Of a stretch of DNA of 64,000 bases, positions 16,873 to 26,497 are shown one piece after another (the stretch's first letter is position 1; every line of letters begins with the position of its first letter). The stretch comes from Clostridiales bacterium mt11 (GTDB taxonomy: Bacteria; Bacillota; Clostridia; Tissierellales; Tepidimicrobiaceae): contig LN874946.1 in the NCBI GenBank assembly GCA_001282665.1, positions 647,717-711,716 of the forward strand. The letters are read 5' to 3'. The notes beneath the pieces were generated by a model. The model was not told where the DNA came from and ran no database searches. It saw nothing but the letters and a program-made list of their open reading frames with translations. The position numbers and the translations under genes are program-made.

Positions 16873-18129
16873 ATGAAAGTTGTAGGCTTAATAACCGAAT
16901 ATAATCCCTTTCACTTTGGTCATCTCCATCATCTGGAAAAATCCAAAATAGAAACTGGTGCAGATTATTCAATAGCTCTTATGAGTGGTTCTTTTGTCCA
17001 AAGAGGTGAGCCTTCTCTAGTGGATAAATGGACTAAATCCAAAATAGCCATAGATAGTGGAGTGGATTTAGTAATAGAATTACCTATTATATTTTCCACC
17101 CAAACTGCAGAGCTATTTGCTTATGGCAGTACCCTTTTACTTGATAGACTAAATATCGTAGATTATATTGCTTTTGGCAGTGAATTAGGCAATTTAGAAC
17201 CTTTACAGGAAATTGCAGATATATTAGTCGAAGAACCTCCTTATTATAAACATAAATTAAAGGAATATCTTAATATGGGACACTCTTTTCCTGTATCTCG
17301 TACTAAAGCATTAGAGGATTATTTTAACAAGCTTCCCATTAAATCAGAACAATATGATGATATAAAAAATATTTTAGAAGCATCAAACAATATACTGGCA
17401 ATCGAATATTTAAAATCCTTAAAGATTTTAAAAAGCCATATAACACCTATAACCATTAAAAGAGTTGGCAGTTCTTATGGTGAAACTCAGTTAAATAGTA
17501 AAGTAGCCAGTGCTACTGGTATACGAAATACAATATTTAAACATGGTATTGATTCGATAAAAGAACATGTACCCTATAAAACATTTGAACATTTAGTAGA
17601 TTATATTAATAAATATAAAAAGTTCAATACTTTAGATAATTATGCCCTAATAATTCAATATTTATTAAGAATTAATAGTGGAAACAAATTGTCCGATATA
17701 ATGGATGTGGAAACGGGACTTGAAAATAGAATAATTAAAAAATCTATTCAATACAATGATCTAGAAGATTTAATTCAATCCATCGTAACTAAAAGGTATA
17801 CGAGAACTAGAATTCAAAGAATACTTATTCATTTACTCCTAGATATGGAGAAAACTATGTTTTACGAGCTAATGCCTCATTATCCAGCATATATAAGAGT
17901 TCTAGGGACCAATGAAAATGGACTATGTCTATTAAAGAGGATAAAAAAAGAATCTAATCTACCAATAATAACCAAGTTTGCTGATTATAATAAATATAAT
18001 AATCCATACTTAAATAGAATCATTTCCTTAGATAAAAAAGCAACGGATTTATACTTTCTTGGACTTAATACAGTTGAACCTTTTATGGATATGGACTATT
18101 ATATATCTCCGTATATAAAGAAAAAATAG
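16873..18129 (+). CDS. tmcAL: tRNA(Met) cytidine acetate ligase TmcAL (YlbM)
   Basis: Forms N4-acetylcytidine at the wobble position of elongator tRNA-Met using acetate and ATP. The nucleotidyltransferase-like N-terminus GLITEYNPFHFGHLHH includes the HxGH motif; SGSFVQRGEP follows. About 418 residues. ATG at 16873 lies eight bases after GGAGG; an ATG at 16858 overlaps that site. It is divergent from ackA, so an acetate-using enzyme sits beside an acetate-making one. Confidence 0.93.
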   Translation: MKVVGLITEYNPFHFGHLHHLEKSKIETGADYSIALMSGSFVQRGEPSLVDKWTKSKIAIDSGVDLVIELPIIFSTQTAELFAYGSTLLLDRLNIVDYIAFGSELGNLEPLQEIADILVEEPPYYKHKLKEYLNMGHSFPVSRTKALEDYFNKLPIKSEQYDDIKNILEASNNILAIEYLKSLKILKSHITPITIKRVGSSYGETQLNSKVASATGIRNTIFKHGIDSIKEHVPYKTFEHLVDYINKYKKFNTLDNYALIIQYLLRINSGNKLSDIMDVETGLENRIIKKSIQYNDLEDLIQSIVTKRYTRTRIQRILIHLLLDMEKTMFYELMPHYPAYIRVLGTNENGLCLLKRIKKESNLPIITKFADYNKYNNPYLNRIISLDKKATDLYFLGLNTVEPFMDMDYYISPYIKKK

Positions 18130-18150
18130 CAGAGGATTTCTGCTATTTTA
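18122..18150 (+). terminator. Terminator after tmcAL
   Basis: AAATAGCAGA/TCTGCTATTT stem spanning the tmcAL stop codon, then TTTAATATTTTT. The mirrored A/U tracts let it serve the minus-strand gene as well. Confidence 0.75.
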
Positions 18151-18156
18151 ATATTT

Positions 18157-18318
18157 TTAATGGAAACTCGCTATACCCAATACTATAAATATAATTAAAA
18201 TACATCCTAAAAATGTTTCACTAGCTGTACTTTTATCATCCTTAATGTTCTTTAATATATTTATGAAGTTTACGAAAAATAATGTGGAAGCTAGTGAAGT
18301 CCAAATTACCCCCATCAT
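18157..18318 (-). CDS. Small two-helix membrane protein coupled to the patatin gene
   Basis: A 53-codon frame, too short for usual ORF cut-offs, begins ATGATG overlapping the TGA stop of the patatin gene by four bases. The product begins MMGVIWTSLASTLFFVNFIN, then a short basic loop with KNIKDDKS, then a second hydrophobic segment (GCILIIFIVLGIASF). The overlap suggests translational coupling. No family recognised. It could be a chance frame, but two clean membrane segments and the overlap favour a gene. Confidence 0.6.
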   Translation of the reverse strand: MMGVIWTSLASTLFFVNFINILKNIKDDKSTASETFLGCILIIFIVLGIASFH

Positions 18319-19100
18319 TTTTTATTACCATTATTTATAATATCAAATATTTTATCTTTTTTTGCCATAGTGGATTCATATCCAATATGGACACATTCCT
18401 CTACTAATTCAAATTTTGACGATTCAATATGGCTTAAAGGTGGAGAAATTATTAAATCTGCTAAAGTTAAATCCGATTCCATTATTTGCTTTGCCATTAT
18501 ATCAATAGACTGGAGTATTATATCAAACATATGGATAAACTTGCTTTGATATCTACTAAATCCCACATCTATTCCTATAACCATATCCGCCCCCATATTC
18601 TTAAGAACGGACACAGGAACCCTATCTACAACTCCCCCGTCCACCAATATCCTTCCATTATGCTCTACTGGTTCAAATACACCTGGAATTGAAATACTAG
18701 CCCTTATGGCAGTATGAATAGCTCCTTCTGTAAAAACTACTTCTTCTCCAGTTTTCAAATCCGTAGCTACTATTATCAGTTTTTTATCCAATTCTTCTAT
18801 ATTCCTATCTCCTGTAATAAGCTTTAATATCTCCTGTATTCTCTCTCCCTTTATTATACCTTTTTTAGGCATAGTGAAATCAGTCCACATTTTTTTATCA
18901 ATTTGAATAGCTAGGTTTTTAATCATATTAGGTGAAATCCCTGTGCAGTATAATCCACCAATAAGCGCCCCAGCACTACTACCCGATATCATATCCACTT
19001 CTATTTCTAAATCCTCTAAAGCTTTTAACACTCCAATATGTGCTAATCCCCTCGCAGAACCAGAACCAAGGGCTAACCCTATCGTTGGTCTTTCTACCAT
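18315..19100 (-). CDS. Patatin-like phospholipase (YlbK/RssA type)
   Basis: 261-residue cytoplasmic esterase of the patatin family. The oxyanion-hole GSGSARGLAHIG starts near 12, the nucleophile elbow GSSAG near 40, and the catalytic Asp is in VDGGVVDRVPV near 153. Bacillus ylbK sits in the same place between ylbJ and ylbM. GAGGTGATT site before the ATG. Substrate unknown; membrane lipid turnover is plausible. The small membrane protein downstream may anchor or assist it. Confidence 0.9.
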   Translation of the reverse strand: MVERPTIGLALGSGSARGLAHIGVLKALEDLEIEVDMISGSSAGALIGGLYCTGISPNMIKNLAIQIDKKMWTDFTMPKKGIIKGERIQEILKLITGDRNIEELDKKLIIVATDLKTGEEVVFTEGAIHTAIRASISIPGVFEPVEHNGRILVDGGVVDRVPVSVLKNMGADMVIGIDVGFSRYQSKFIHMFDIILQSIDIMAKQIMESDLTLADLIISPPLSHIESSKFELVEECVHIGYESTMAKKDKIFDIINNGNKK

Positions 19101-19233
19101 AAAATCACCTCTTATACACTTTATATCATATTAAAAATTATAAAAAATATAATTAAAATAGAGACCTTTGTATGGATAACAATTACAATACTCTAAATTT
19201 ATTTAACAAAATCAAAGGGGGTTAACTATAAAT

Positions 19234-20409
19234 ATGAAAAAATCATTTTCAAATATACTCTTTTTAATAGTTATGATTTCTATTTTAATCGGCATTTTAA
19301 AATATCCTAAACTATCATTAAATAGTGCATCGGATGGATTATCTACTTGGTTTAATATAATTATACCATCTCTATTGCCTTTTTTTATAATTTCAGAAAT
19401 TTTAATCGGTATAGGTTTTGTGGATTTAATAGGAAAACTCCTAGAACCGTTGATGAAGCCACTATTTAATTTACCTGGTGTTGGTGCTTTTTCCCTTTCC
19501 ATGAGTATGGTTTCCGGATATCCTATGGGAGCTAAAATCGTATCCAACTTAAGGCAAAATAAGAGTATAACCAAAATCGAAGCAGAAAGAATGATCTGCA
19601 CCTCTAGTACCTCTGGTCCATTATTCATGTTAGGTGCAGTTTCAGTAGGTATGCTAAACAATCCTTCTCTAGCTCCATTAATAATATATCCTCATTATCT
19701 AGGGGCTATAACACTAGGTCTTATATTTAGATTTTATAAAAAAAATGAAAAACCATTAACACAAACACAGAGTAGTATATATGAAAATAAAACAAACTAT
19801 TCTATTGGCTCTATCCTAGCTAATAGTGTAAAAAACAGTATGAATACCATAGCATTAATAGGTGGATTTATGATATTTTATTCCGTACTAACGGAACTTC
19901 TTTTTACTTCCAATTTCTTTAATTCAGCAGTCAAATTTATAGATAATATCATTCCAAGAAAGATAAATATCGATGCTTTAAAAGGTATCATTGCTGGCAT
20001 ATTAGAGATAACAACTGGATGTAAAAAAATATCCACAGCCAATATAAACTTAAAATATAAAATTGCTATAATCAACTTTTTAATTGGATGGAGTGGTTTT
20101 TCTATACATAGTCAAGCATTAAGTTTTATCAGTAATACGGATATAAACAGCACTTTATATATTTTTTCTAAGTTCCTTCATGGAGTTTTTGCCTGTATTT
20201 ACAGTTTAGTATTCTATCAATTAAAATATAAAAACATAATAGAGCCTTCCTTTTTACCAAGTTTACATCCTACAGAATCTATGTATTTTTTAGAATGGCC
20301 AACACTATTTATAAGTTCGATTAAACTTGCAATATTAGTAACCATATATATGCTAATCTGTTCATTGATTATGTTGTTAATCTCCTGTTTTACTTCTTCG
20401 AGTGATTAA
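19234..20409 (+). CDS. ylbJ: Sporulation integral membrane protein YlbJ
   Basis: 391 residues with about eight to ten hydrophobic segments and the nucleoside-transporter gate-like motif LPFFIISEIL...GIGFVDLIG and SGYPMGAKI. In Bacillus YlbJ is made in the mother cell under sigma-E and is needed for spore cortex formation. A purine-rich AAAGGGGG lies 12 bases before the ATG, somewhat far. It meets the convergent coiled-coil gene with a four-base overlap. It is the best evidence that this organism forms spores. Confidence 0.92.
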   Translation: MKKSFSNILFLIVMISILIGILKYPKLSLNSASDGLSTWFNIIIPSLLPFFIISEILIGIGFVDLIGKLLEPLMKPLFNLPGVGAFSLSMSMVSGYPMGAKIVSNLRQNKSITKIEAERMICTSSTSGPLFMLGAVSVGMLNNPSLAPLIIYPHYLGAITLGLIFRFYKKNEKPLTQTQSSIYENKTNYSIGSILANSVKNSMNTIALIGGFMIFYSVLTELLFTSNFFNSAVKFIDNIIPRKINIDALKGIIAGILEITTGCKKISTANINLKYKIAIINFLIGWSGFSIHSQALSFISNTDINSTLYIFSKFLHGVFACIYSLVFYQLKYKNIIEPSFLPSLHPTESMYFLEWPTLFISSIKLAILVTIYMLICSLIMLLISCFTSSSD

Positions 20410-20852
20410 TTGCCTCCCCTAAGTTCTTGTCTGTTTTCATTTAGAAGCTCAATTAAATTCTTTAAATTTTCTTGAGTTTCTAATAAAATATTATCTGCAT
20501 ATTCTAATGCACCTAATCTAATCTCTTTAGCATTGTTTTGGGCTTTTGTGATAATCTCTTCAGCCCTTTCTTTAGCTTTTTTAGTTATTTCATCTTGATC
20601 TACTAATTCTTCTAATCTCAATTCTGCTTCATTTAACATGGTATCAGCATCTTTTTGTGCTTCAGCCAATATTCTTTGTCGTTCTTCTTTAATCCAAGTT
20701 GCTTGTTTTATTTCATCAGGAAGCTTAATCCTTATTTCCCTAATGATTTCATATAGCTCGTCTGCATCTACCATTACTTTGGATGAGAAAGGTAAGGATG
20801 ACCCATTCTCTAAAATATCTTCTATTTCATCTATTAATTTTAAAACATCCAT
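20406..20852 (-). CDS. Coiled-coil protein beside coaD
   Basis: 148 residues, highly charged, predicted almost entirely coiled coil from about 50 onward (KEERQRILAEAQKDADTML...). Clostridia commonly carry such a protein next to coaD, sometimes labelled ATPase or V-type subunit, but no nucleotide-binding motif is visible. The repeat pattern resembles DivIVA or stator-type coils. GGAGGTAATG precedes the ATG. Function unknown; scaffold or division role is conjecture. Confidence 0.85.
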   Translation of the reverse strand: MDVLKLIDEIEDILENGSSLPFSSKVMVDADELYEIIREIRIKLPDEIKQATWIKEERQRILAEAQKDADTMLNEAELRLEELVDQDEITKKAKERAEEIITKAQNNAKEIRLGALEYADNILLETQENLKNLIELLNENRQELRGGN

Positions 20853-20854
20853 TT

Positions 20855-21340
20855 TTATTCATTACCTCCCTTTATCTTTTTTCTTAATTCTTTCTCTACA
20901 ATTTCTGGGACAAAGCAGGAAATGTCTCCTCCAAAGATTGCTACCTCCTTAACTATACTGGAACTTAAATAAGCATATCTACCTCTGGATACCATAAAAA
21001 GAGTTTCAATATCATCTACTAATTTTTTATTTACAAGAGCCATTTGCATTTCGTATTCAAAATCTGACACCGCTCTTAAACCTCTAATCATCGTAGAACA
21101 ACCTTTTTGTCTAGCATAGTCAACCAATAAGCCTGAAAAGGTATCCACCTCTACATTATCATACTTCTCTAAAACTTTTTCCAATAATTGTACCCTTTCT
21201 TCTATAGTAAACATGTTTTTCTTCGATGTATTATTCAATATGGATACTATTACTTTGTCAAACTTTTTAGAGCATCTATCTATAATATCTAAATGTCCAT
21301 AGGTTACAGGATCAAAACTACCTGGATAAATTACTACCAT
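20855..21340 (-). CDS. coaD: Phosphopantetheine adenylyltransferase
   Basis: Adds AMP to 4'-phosphopantetheine in coenzyme A synthesis. The 161 residues show YPGSFDPVTYGHLDII with the (T/H)xGH nucleotide motif at 15-18, GLRAVSDFEYE near 90, and SSSIVKEVA near 127. Full length. It lies between rsmD and the coiled-coil protein with two- and 17-base gaps. Confidence 0.96.
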   Translation of the reverse strand: MVVIYPGSFDPVTYGHLDIIDRCSKKFDKVIVSILNNTSKKNMFTIEERVQLLEKVLEKYDNVEVDTFSGLLVDYARQKGCSTMIRGLRAVSDFEYEMQMALVNKKLVDDIETLFMVSRGRYAYLSSSIVKEVAIFGGDISCFVPEIVEKELRKKIKGGNE

Positions 21341-21357
21341 TTGTCATCTCTCCTTCA

Positions 21358-21912
21358 TCAGTCGCTATATGTATAGAAGGTTAAGGATTTATCTCCATAA
21401 TTTCTATAATCAATCTTTTTAAAATCCCAAACTTCATCTCCTAGTATCAATTCTTTTTCGTGTTCTAAAATTATAATTCCATTCTTTTTTAATAGACCTT
21501 CATTACATATCTTCTCAAGGGATATCATGATAAGATTTTTTTCGTAAGGCGGATCTATAAAGATATAGTTAAATTTAATATTTTGACTTCCCAACGATTC
21601 AATAATTTTGATGGAATCACTTTTGATTACCTTAGCTTTATCCTCTAAATGGGTATGTTGTAAATTTTCTTTAATAGTTTTAATACTTAAATAGGATCTA
21701 TCTATGAAATAAACCTTATTAACACCTCTACTTAAAAACTCAATACCTATAGAACCTGATCCTGCAAACAAATCTAAAACTATGCTTTCCTCATCAATAT
21801 CCCTTAATATATTAAACAAAGATTCTTTGATTCTATCTTCAGTAGGCCTAGTATCTTTACCCTTCGGTGCTTTTAATCTATATCCTTTTTTAATCCCTGA
21901 AATCACTCTCAA
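21358..21912 (-). CDS. rsmD: 16S rRNA (guanine966-N2)-methyltransferase RsmD
   Basis: 184 residues. N-terminal MRVISGIKKGYRLKAPKG and RPTEDRIKESLFNIL, SAM-binding LDLFAGSGSIGIE near 45-57, and the catalytic FIDPPYEK near 120 are family hallmarks. Methylates 16S rRNA in the 30S subunit. Start is TTG, seven bases after GAGGTGAT. The rsmD-coaD pair is conserved in many bacteria. Confidence 0.95.
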   Translation of the reverse strand: MRVISGIKKGYRLKAPKGKDTRPTEDRIKESLFNILRDIDEESIVLDLFAGSGSIGIEFLSRGVNKVYFIDRSYLSIKTIKENLQHTHLEDKAKVIKSDSIKIIESLGSQNIKFNYIFIDPPYEKNLIMISLEKICNEGLLKKNGIIILEHEKELILGDEVWDFKKIDYRNYGDKSLTFYTYSD

Positions 21913-21970
21913 GAAATCACCTCATCTTTATATAAAATATTTTACCATTTTTATTGGAACATTAGTAGTA

Positions 21971-24010
21971 TTAGTTAAAAATTAAATCATTTATCCTATC
22001 CTTAAACATATCTATAATATTTTGTCTTAATAGAGAATGTTTTTCATCTAATAGTAGAGAATCCTCTTCTAATATTTCATTTGCTTTCTTCTGGGCTAAT
22101 TTTAATATTTCCATATCTGTAAATAGGTTTGCAATTTTTAAATCTGGAATCCCATGCTGTCTAGTGCCAAAAAATTCTCCTGGTCCTCTTAATTCTAAAT
22201 CCTTTTCTGAAATATAAAAACCATCCGTAGATTTTTGTAATATCCTCATTCTCTCCCTAGATATCTTGCTGTTACTTCCATTTATTAGAATGCAATATGA
22301 TTGATATTCACCTCTGCCTACTCTACCTCTCAATTGATGAAGTTGGGCTAATCCAAATCTTTCTGCATTATATATGACCATTATATTTGCATTAGGTACA
22401 TTTACCCCTACTTCAATAACTGTAGTAGAAATCAATATATCCAATTCCTTGTTTTTAAACCTATCCATGATGATATCTTTTTCTAAAGGCTTCATCCTAC
22501 CATGAAGTAGCCCTACATTAAAATCCTTATATACCTCATCTTTTAATGATAGGTATAATTTCTCTGCCGATTTAATATCTAAAGTATCACTTTCTTCAAT
22601 TAAGGGACACACTATATAAGCCTGTCTTCCCTCTAGTACTTGCTTTTTTACAAAATTATTTACCCTATCTATCATATCCTCTCCTACAGCATAGGTTTCT
22701 ATCTCCTTCCTCCCTGGAGGAAGCTCATCAATAATCGAAATGTCTAAATCACCATATAATATCAACGCCAAGGTCCTCGGTATAGGAGTTGCTGTCATTA
22801 CTAAAACATCTGGATTAAATCCTTTTTGACTTAATATTGCCCTTTGCTTCACACCAAATCTATGCTGCTCATCAGTAATAGCCAATCCCAATTTATTAAA
22901 TTCTACACTATCCTGAATAACTGCATGGGTACCTACTAATATATCGATATCACCATTTTTTAAGTCCTCTAATACCTGCTCCTTTTTCTTAGCTGGCAGA
23001 CTTCCCACCAATAATTCACAATTTATATCATAATCTGAGAAAAATTTAGAAATCGATTCGTGATGTTGAGTGGCTAGTATTTCCGTCGGCGCCATCATTA
23101 CAGATTGGTAGCCTGACTTCCATGCTTTAAACATTGCAAGTATAGCTACGATGGTTTTTCCAGAGCCTACATCCCCTTGAACTAGCCTATTCATCTGTTC
23201 TTCTTTTTCCATATCCTCTTCAATTTCTTTAAATACTTTTTTCTGTGCCTTAGTAAGCTCAAAGGGCAAGCCATTTGTAAATTCATCTACATTGGTTTCC
23301 CGAGAAAATTTTATACCCTTATCTATTCCCTTTGTCCTATTTTTTATCAAAAATAAACCCAATTGTAAAGTCAGCAGCTCTTCAAATACAAGTCTTCTTC
23401 TAGCTTCATTATAGGAATCTTTATCTTTAGGAAAATGAATATTTTTAATGGACTCATAGATTGGCATTAAATTTAACTCTTCTCTTAAATAGAAGGGAAG
23501 CATTTCCGGCATCTTTTTTCCATAATCCTTTATGGCATTGGTCATTATATTTATCATTTCATTATTGGTTAGATTCTCTGTTAAAGGATATATAGGCATA
23601 ATTTTTCCGACCTTATCCATTCCCTTTTCAAATATCGGATTTACTATTTGTATTTCCCTTCCAAATCTATTTATCTTTCCATTCACAAAAATTGTATCTC
23701 CTATAGTTAACTTATCGGCTATATAATCTTGATTAAACCATACCAAACTAGCACGTCCAGATTCATCCTTAATTGGAAGCTTCAATATAGATAAATTCCT
23801 TCTAGGACGTGATATGGAAGGATATCCGCATATTTGAACTTTTAAGCTAACCTTTTGTCCCTCTACACACTGGGATATATATGAAAAGTTGGTTCTATCG
23901 TCATATTCCCTGGGAATAAAATATAATAGTTCCTCAACTGTATGTATATTTAATCTTCTCAATTTGGCTGCTCTCTTAGGACCTACCCCTTTTACATACT
24001 GAACAGACAT
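21971..24010 (-). CDS. recG: ATP-dependent DNA helicase RecG
   Basis: Replication fork and Holliday junction remodelling helicase, 679 residues. N-terminal helix-hairpin and OB wedge domain (about 1-200), then superfamily 2 motifs: GDVGSGKTIVA near 278, DEQHRFG near 384, TATPIPRT near 407 and QLRGRVGRG near 587. AGGAGG site before the ATG. Order recG next to fakA-asp23 is conserved. Confidence 0.96.
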   Translation of the reverse strand: MSVQYVKGVGPKRAAKLRRLNIHTVEELLYFIPREYDDRTNFSYISQCVEGQKVSLKVQICGYPSISRPRRNLSILKLPIKDESGRASLVWFNQDYIADKLTIGDTIFVNGKINRFGREIQIVNPIFEKGMDKVGKIMPIYPLTENLTNNEMINIMTNAIKDYGKKMPEMLPFYLREELNLMPIYESIKNIHFPKDKDSYNEARRRLVFEELLTLQLGLFLIKNRTKGIDKGIKFSRETNVDEFTNGLPFELTKAQKKVFKEIEEDMEKEEQMNRLVQGDVGSGKTIVAILAMFKAWKSGYQSVMMAPTEILATQHHESISKFFSDYDINCELLVGSLPAKKKEQVLEDLKNGDIDILVGTHAVIQDSVEFNKLGLAITDEQHRFGVKQRAILSQKGFNPDVLVMTATPIPRTLALILYGDLDISIIDELPPGRKEIETYAVGEDMIDRVNNFVKKQVLEGRQAYIVCPLIEESDTLDIKSAEKLYLSLKDEVYKDFNVGLLHGRMKPLEKDIIMDRFKNKELDILISTTVIEVGVNVPNANIMVIYNAERFGLAQLHQLRGRVGRGEYQSYCILINGSNSKISRERMRILQKSTDGFYISEKDLELRGPGEFFGTRQHGIPDLKIANLFTDMEILKLAQKKANEILEEDSLLLDEKHSLLRQNIIDMFKDRINDLIFN

Positions 24011-24053
24011 TGTATACCTCCTAGACTTATTCTTTAATCTACTTATTCAAACA

Positions 24054-24081
24054 AAATTCCCTACCATTTGGTAGGGAATTT
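24054..24081 (-). terminator. Terminator after fakA
   Basis: Thirteen-bp perfect stem AAATTCCCTACCA/TGGTAGGGAATTT with a two-base centre, then TTTTGTTTG in the minus direction. It separates asp23-fakA from recG. Confidence 0.82.
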
Positions 24082-24082
24082 A

Positions 24083-25717
24083 TTATTCTATTGAAAAAAT
24101 ATAATAATAGAGTGGTTGACCACCAAATACTACTTCTACATCACAATCTTCAAATTTCTCTTCTATTTTTTGAGATAATTCTATGGCTTTATCTTCTTCT
24201 GTTCCATTGCCATAAAAAATAGTTATTAATGAAGAATCCTCTTCTATTATATCATTCAGCAGCTGAAAAGATACTTCTTCAATATCGCTGCCTATGGAAA
24301 CTATTTCACCTTCTGAAATTCCAATGATATCATCTTTATTTATCTTCTTATCATTTATTTCAGTATCCCTAACAGCATAGGTGACTTGAGCAGTTTTTAC
24401 ATTATCAACAGCTTCCTTCATAATTTCCAAATTTTCCTCAATGCTTATTTCTGGATTGAAGGATAGTAGTGCAGTAATACCTTCGGGAATAGTCTTAGTA
24501 GGAAAAACATATACATTTTTATCGCTTAATTCCTTTGCTTGATCGGCAGCTAGGACTATATTTCCATTGTTTGGTAATACGATTATATTCTCTCCCTCTA
24601 CCTCTTCTATAGCATTTAATATATTCTCTGTACTAGGATTCATAGTTTGACCGCCAGGTATAATATAATCTACATTTAATTCATTGAATACAGTGTCTAT
24701 ACCTTCTCCAATTGATACTGTGATAAAACTATATTTCTTTATAGTATTATTCCGTTTTTTTGTTTCCATATACTCTTCATTAGCTATTATATGTTTATGT
24801 TGATATCTCATATTATCTATCTTTATATCGCTTAATTCTCCTAGTTTTAAAGCATCTTCCAATACTTCTCCAGGGTTGTTGGTATGTATATGGACCTTGA
24901 TTAATCCTTCACCTCCAACAACCATTAATGAATCCCCAAATTTGGTCAAAATATTCCTAAATTTTTCAGGATCTCCTTTGTCCGTATTGATTATAAATTC
25001 CGTACAGTAGCCAAACTTAATATTAGCAGTATCTATATCATAAGGTACAGATTTATGTTCAACTACTTCCGGCTTAAAGGTATCTAAAACAATCTCTTCC
25101 CTATTCGTTACTGCATTATAAGCTCCAGTTAAAACACAAATTAAGCCTTTTCCTCCAGCATCAACTACTCCAGCTTGTTTTAATACGGGTAGCATATCTG
25201 GTGTTTTATTTAGTACATTATTTCCTTCTTCTATAACTTTTTTCATAAATACGATTATATCTTTTTCATCTTTTGCAATCTTTAACGCATATTCTGCACA
25301 GCCTCTTGCTACAGTCAATATAGTACCCTCTGTAGGCTTCATAACAGCTTTATAAGCCGTATCAGAAGCTAACTTAAAAGAATCTGCTAGATCAATAGTA
25401 TTCACACTTTCTTTATCCCGTAATCCATTAGCAAAACCTCTAAAGAGCTGTGAAAGAATGACACCAGAGTTTCCTCTTGCTCCCATCAAAGATCCATTGC
25501 TTGCTGCCATTGCAACTTTTCCGGCACTATACTCTTCAAGATTTAATATTTGCTTTACAGCCGACTTAATGGTTAAGGACATATTAGTACCTGTATCTCC
25601 ATCTGGCACAGGGAATACATTCAATGCATTTACCTCTTCTTTATTGTCATCTAAAAACTTTGCAGCTCCAATAAATGCTTTTTTTAGCATAGTACCATCT
25701 ATATTTTCAACCTTCAA
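24083..25717 (-). CDS. fakA: DAK2-domain fatty acid kinase-like protein (YloV/FakA)
   Basis: 544 residues. The N-terminal DhaL/DAK2 domain (about 1-200) contains NVFPVPDGDTGTNM with Mg-binding aspartates and MGARGNSGVILSQ; the middle and C-terminal halves match FakA. FakA phosphorylates fatty acids bound by FakB so that exogenous lipids can enter PlsX/PlsY. No FakB is nearby. Start is TTG, after GGAGGTACT. It follows asp23 by 18 bases in the common asp23-fakA pair. Confidence 0.93.
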   Translation of the reverse strand: MKVENIDGTMLKKAFIGAAKFLDDNKEEVNALNVFPVPDGDTGTNMSLTIKSAVKQILNLEEYSAGKVAMAASNGSLMGARGNSGVILSQLFRGFANGLRDKESVNTIDLADSFKLASDTAYKAVMKPTEGTILTVARGCAEYALKIAKDEKDIIVFMKKVIEEGNNVLNKTPDMLPVLKQAGVVDAGGKGLICVLTGAYNAVTNREEIVLDTFKPEVVEHKSVPYDIDTANIKFGYCTEFIINTDKGDPEKFRNILTKFGDSLMVVGGEGLIKVHIHTNNPGEVLEDALKLGELSDIKIDNMRYQHKHIIANEEYMETKKRNNTIKKYSFITVSIGEGIDTVFNELNVDYIIPGGQTMNPSTENILNAIEEVEGENIIVLPNNGNIVLAADQAKELSDKNVYVFPTKTIPEGITALLSFNPEISIEENLEIMKEAVDNVKTAQVTYAVRDTEINDKKINKDDIIGISEGEIVSIGSDIEEVSFQLLNDIIEEDSSLITIFYGNGTEEDKAIELSQKIEEKFEDCDVEVVFGGQPLYYYIFSIE

Positions 25718-25735
25718 TTGTAGTACCTCCTTAAA

Positions 25736-26092
25736 CTACTTTTCAACTCTAATTCCTTGTACAAATACATTTACTTTATTCACCTTAAGACCAGTTAGAT
25801 TTTCCACATTGAATTTTACCTTTTCAATTATATTTTCAGCTACTACAGATATTCGCATACCGTATTCTAATATGACATGCAGATCAATTGCAACTTCATC
25901 TCCATTTGTGTATATTTTAACCCCTCTTGATAGATTATCCCATTTTAACAATTCGAAAAAACCATCAGTGGCGTTTTTGCTTGCCATACCTACTATCCCA
26001 TAGCTTTCCATAGCTGAAAGACCTGCTATCGTTGCAATAACATTATCATCTATATTGACATATCCATATTCGTTATTTGTCTTTGCTGGCAT
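25736..26092 (-). CDS. Asp23/Gls24 family envelope-stress protein (YloU)
   Basis: 118 residues of the Asp23 family: VNIDDNVIATIAGLSAMESYGIVGM near the start, and the two-layer fold through DLHVILEYGMRI. Such proteins associate with the membrane and influence cell-wall stress. AAGGAGG site. First gene of the transcript with fakA. Not distinguished further from its YqhY paralogue family, but the location is that of YloU. Confidence 0.92.
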   Translation of the reverse strand: MPAKTNNEYGYVNIDDNVIATIAGLSAMESYGIVGMASKNATDGFFELLKWDNLSRGVKIYTNGDEVAIDLHVILEYGMRISVVAENIIEKVKFNVENLTGLKVNKVNVFVQGIRVEK

Positions 26093-26133
26093 GAAACATC
26101 GCCTCCTTATTATATATAATATTATATGGGTAT

Positions 26134-26162
26134 ATTTTACCTTATAATACTAAATAGTTCAA
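26134..26162 (-). promoter_or_regulatory. Sigma-A promoter of asp23-fakA
   Basis: TTGAAC, 17 bases, TAAAAT. The -35 lies inside an 11-bp inverted repeat (26152-26162 and 26172-26182, AAATAGTTCAA with TTGAACTATTT) that could be an operator. Confidence 0.65.
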
Positions 26163-26304
26163 CTATTTACTTTGAACTATTTAATTTATCTATTATTTTA
26201 GTTGCTTTTCTATCGTTTATTGTGTTAAAATATAATATGTTATAATTAAAAAGATAAAATATACCAATATATTCTTTTCTGTAATCAGTTAAGGAGGTGT
26301 TCAT

Positions 26305-26496
26305 ATGGCAAGAAGATGTGATGTATGTGGTAAAGAAAAGGTGTATGGAAACAAAGTAACTTTTTCAAATAGAAAAGGAAACAGAAGTTGGTCTCCAAAC
26401 ATTAGAAGAGTAAGAGCTGTGGTAAACGGTAGTACAAAGAGAATCAATGTTTGTACTAGATGTTTAAGATCTGGCTATGTTGAAAGAGCATTATAA
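26305..26496 (+). CDS. rpmB: 50S ribosomal protein L28
   Basis: 63 residues beginning MARRCDVCGKEKVYGNKV, with a second CTRC pair at about 52-55: the zinc-binding four-cysteine form of L28. AAGGAGGTG precedes the ATG. It is divergent from asp23 as in Bacillus. Likely -10 boxes (TATAAT at about 26231 and 26240) lie in the upstream A/T-rich region, without a clear -35. Confidence 0.96.
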   Translation: MARRCDVCGKEKVYGNKVTFSNRKGNRSWSPNIRRVRAVVNGSTKRINVCTRCLRSGYVERAL

Positions 26497-26497
26497 A

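Noticed and set aside
19212..19661. 149-codon minus-strand frame opposite ylbJ
   Set aside because: Antisense shadow; ylbJ on the plus strand is a recognised family.
25458..26003. 181-codon plus-strand frame opposite fakA/asp23
   Set aside because: Runs antisense through two recognised genes with no start signal.
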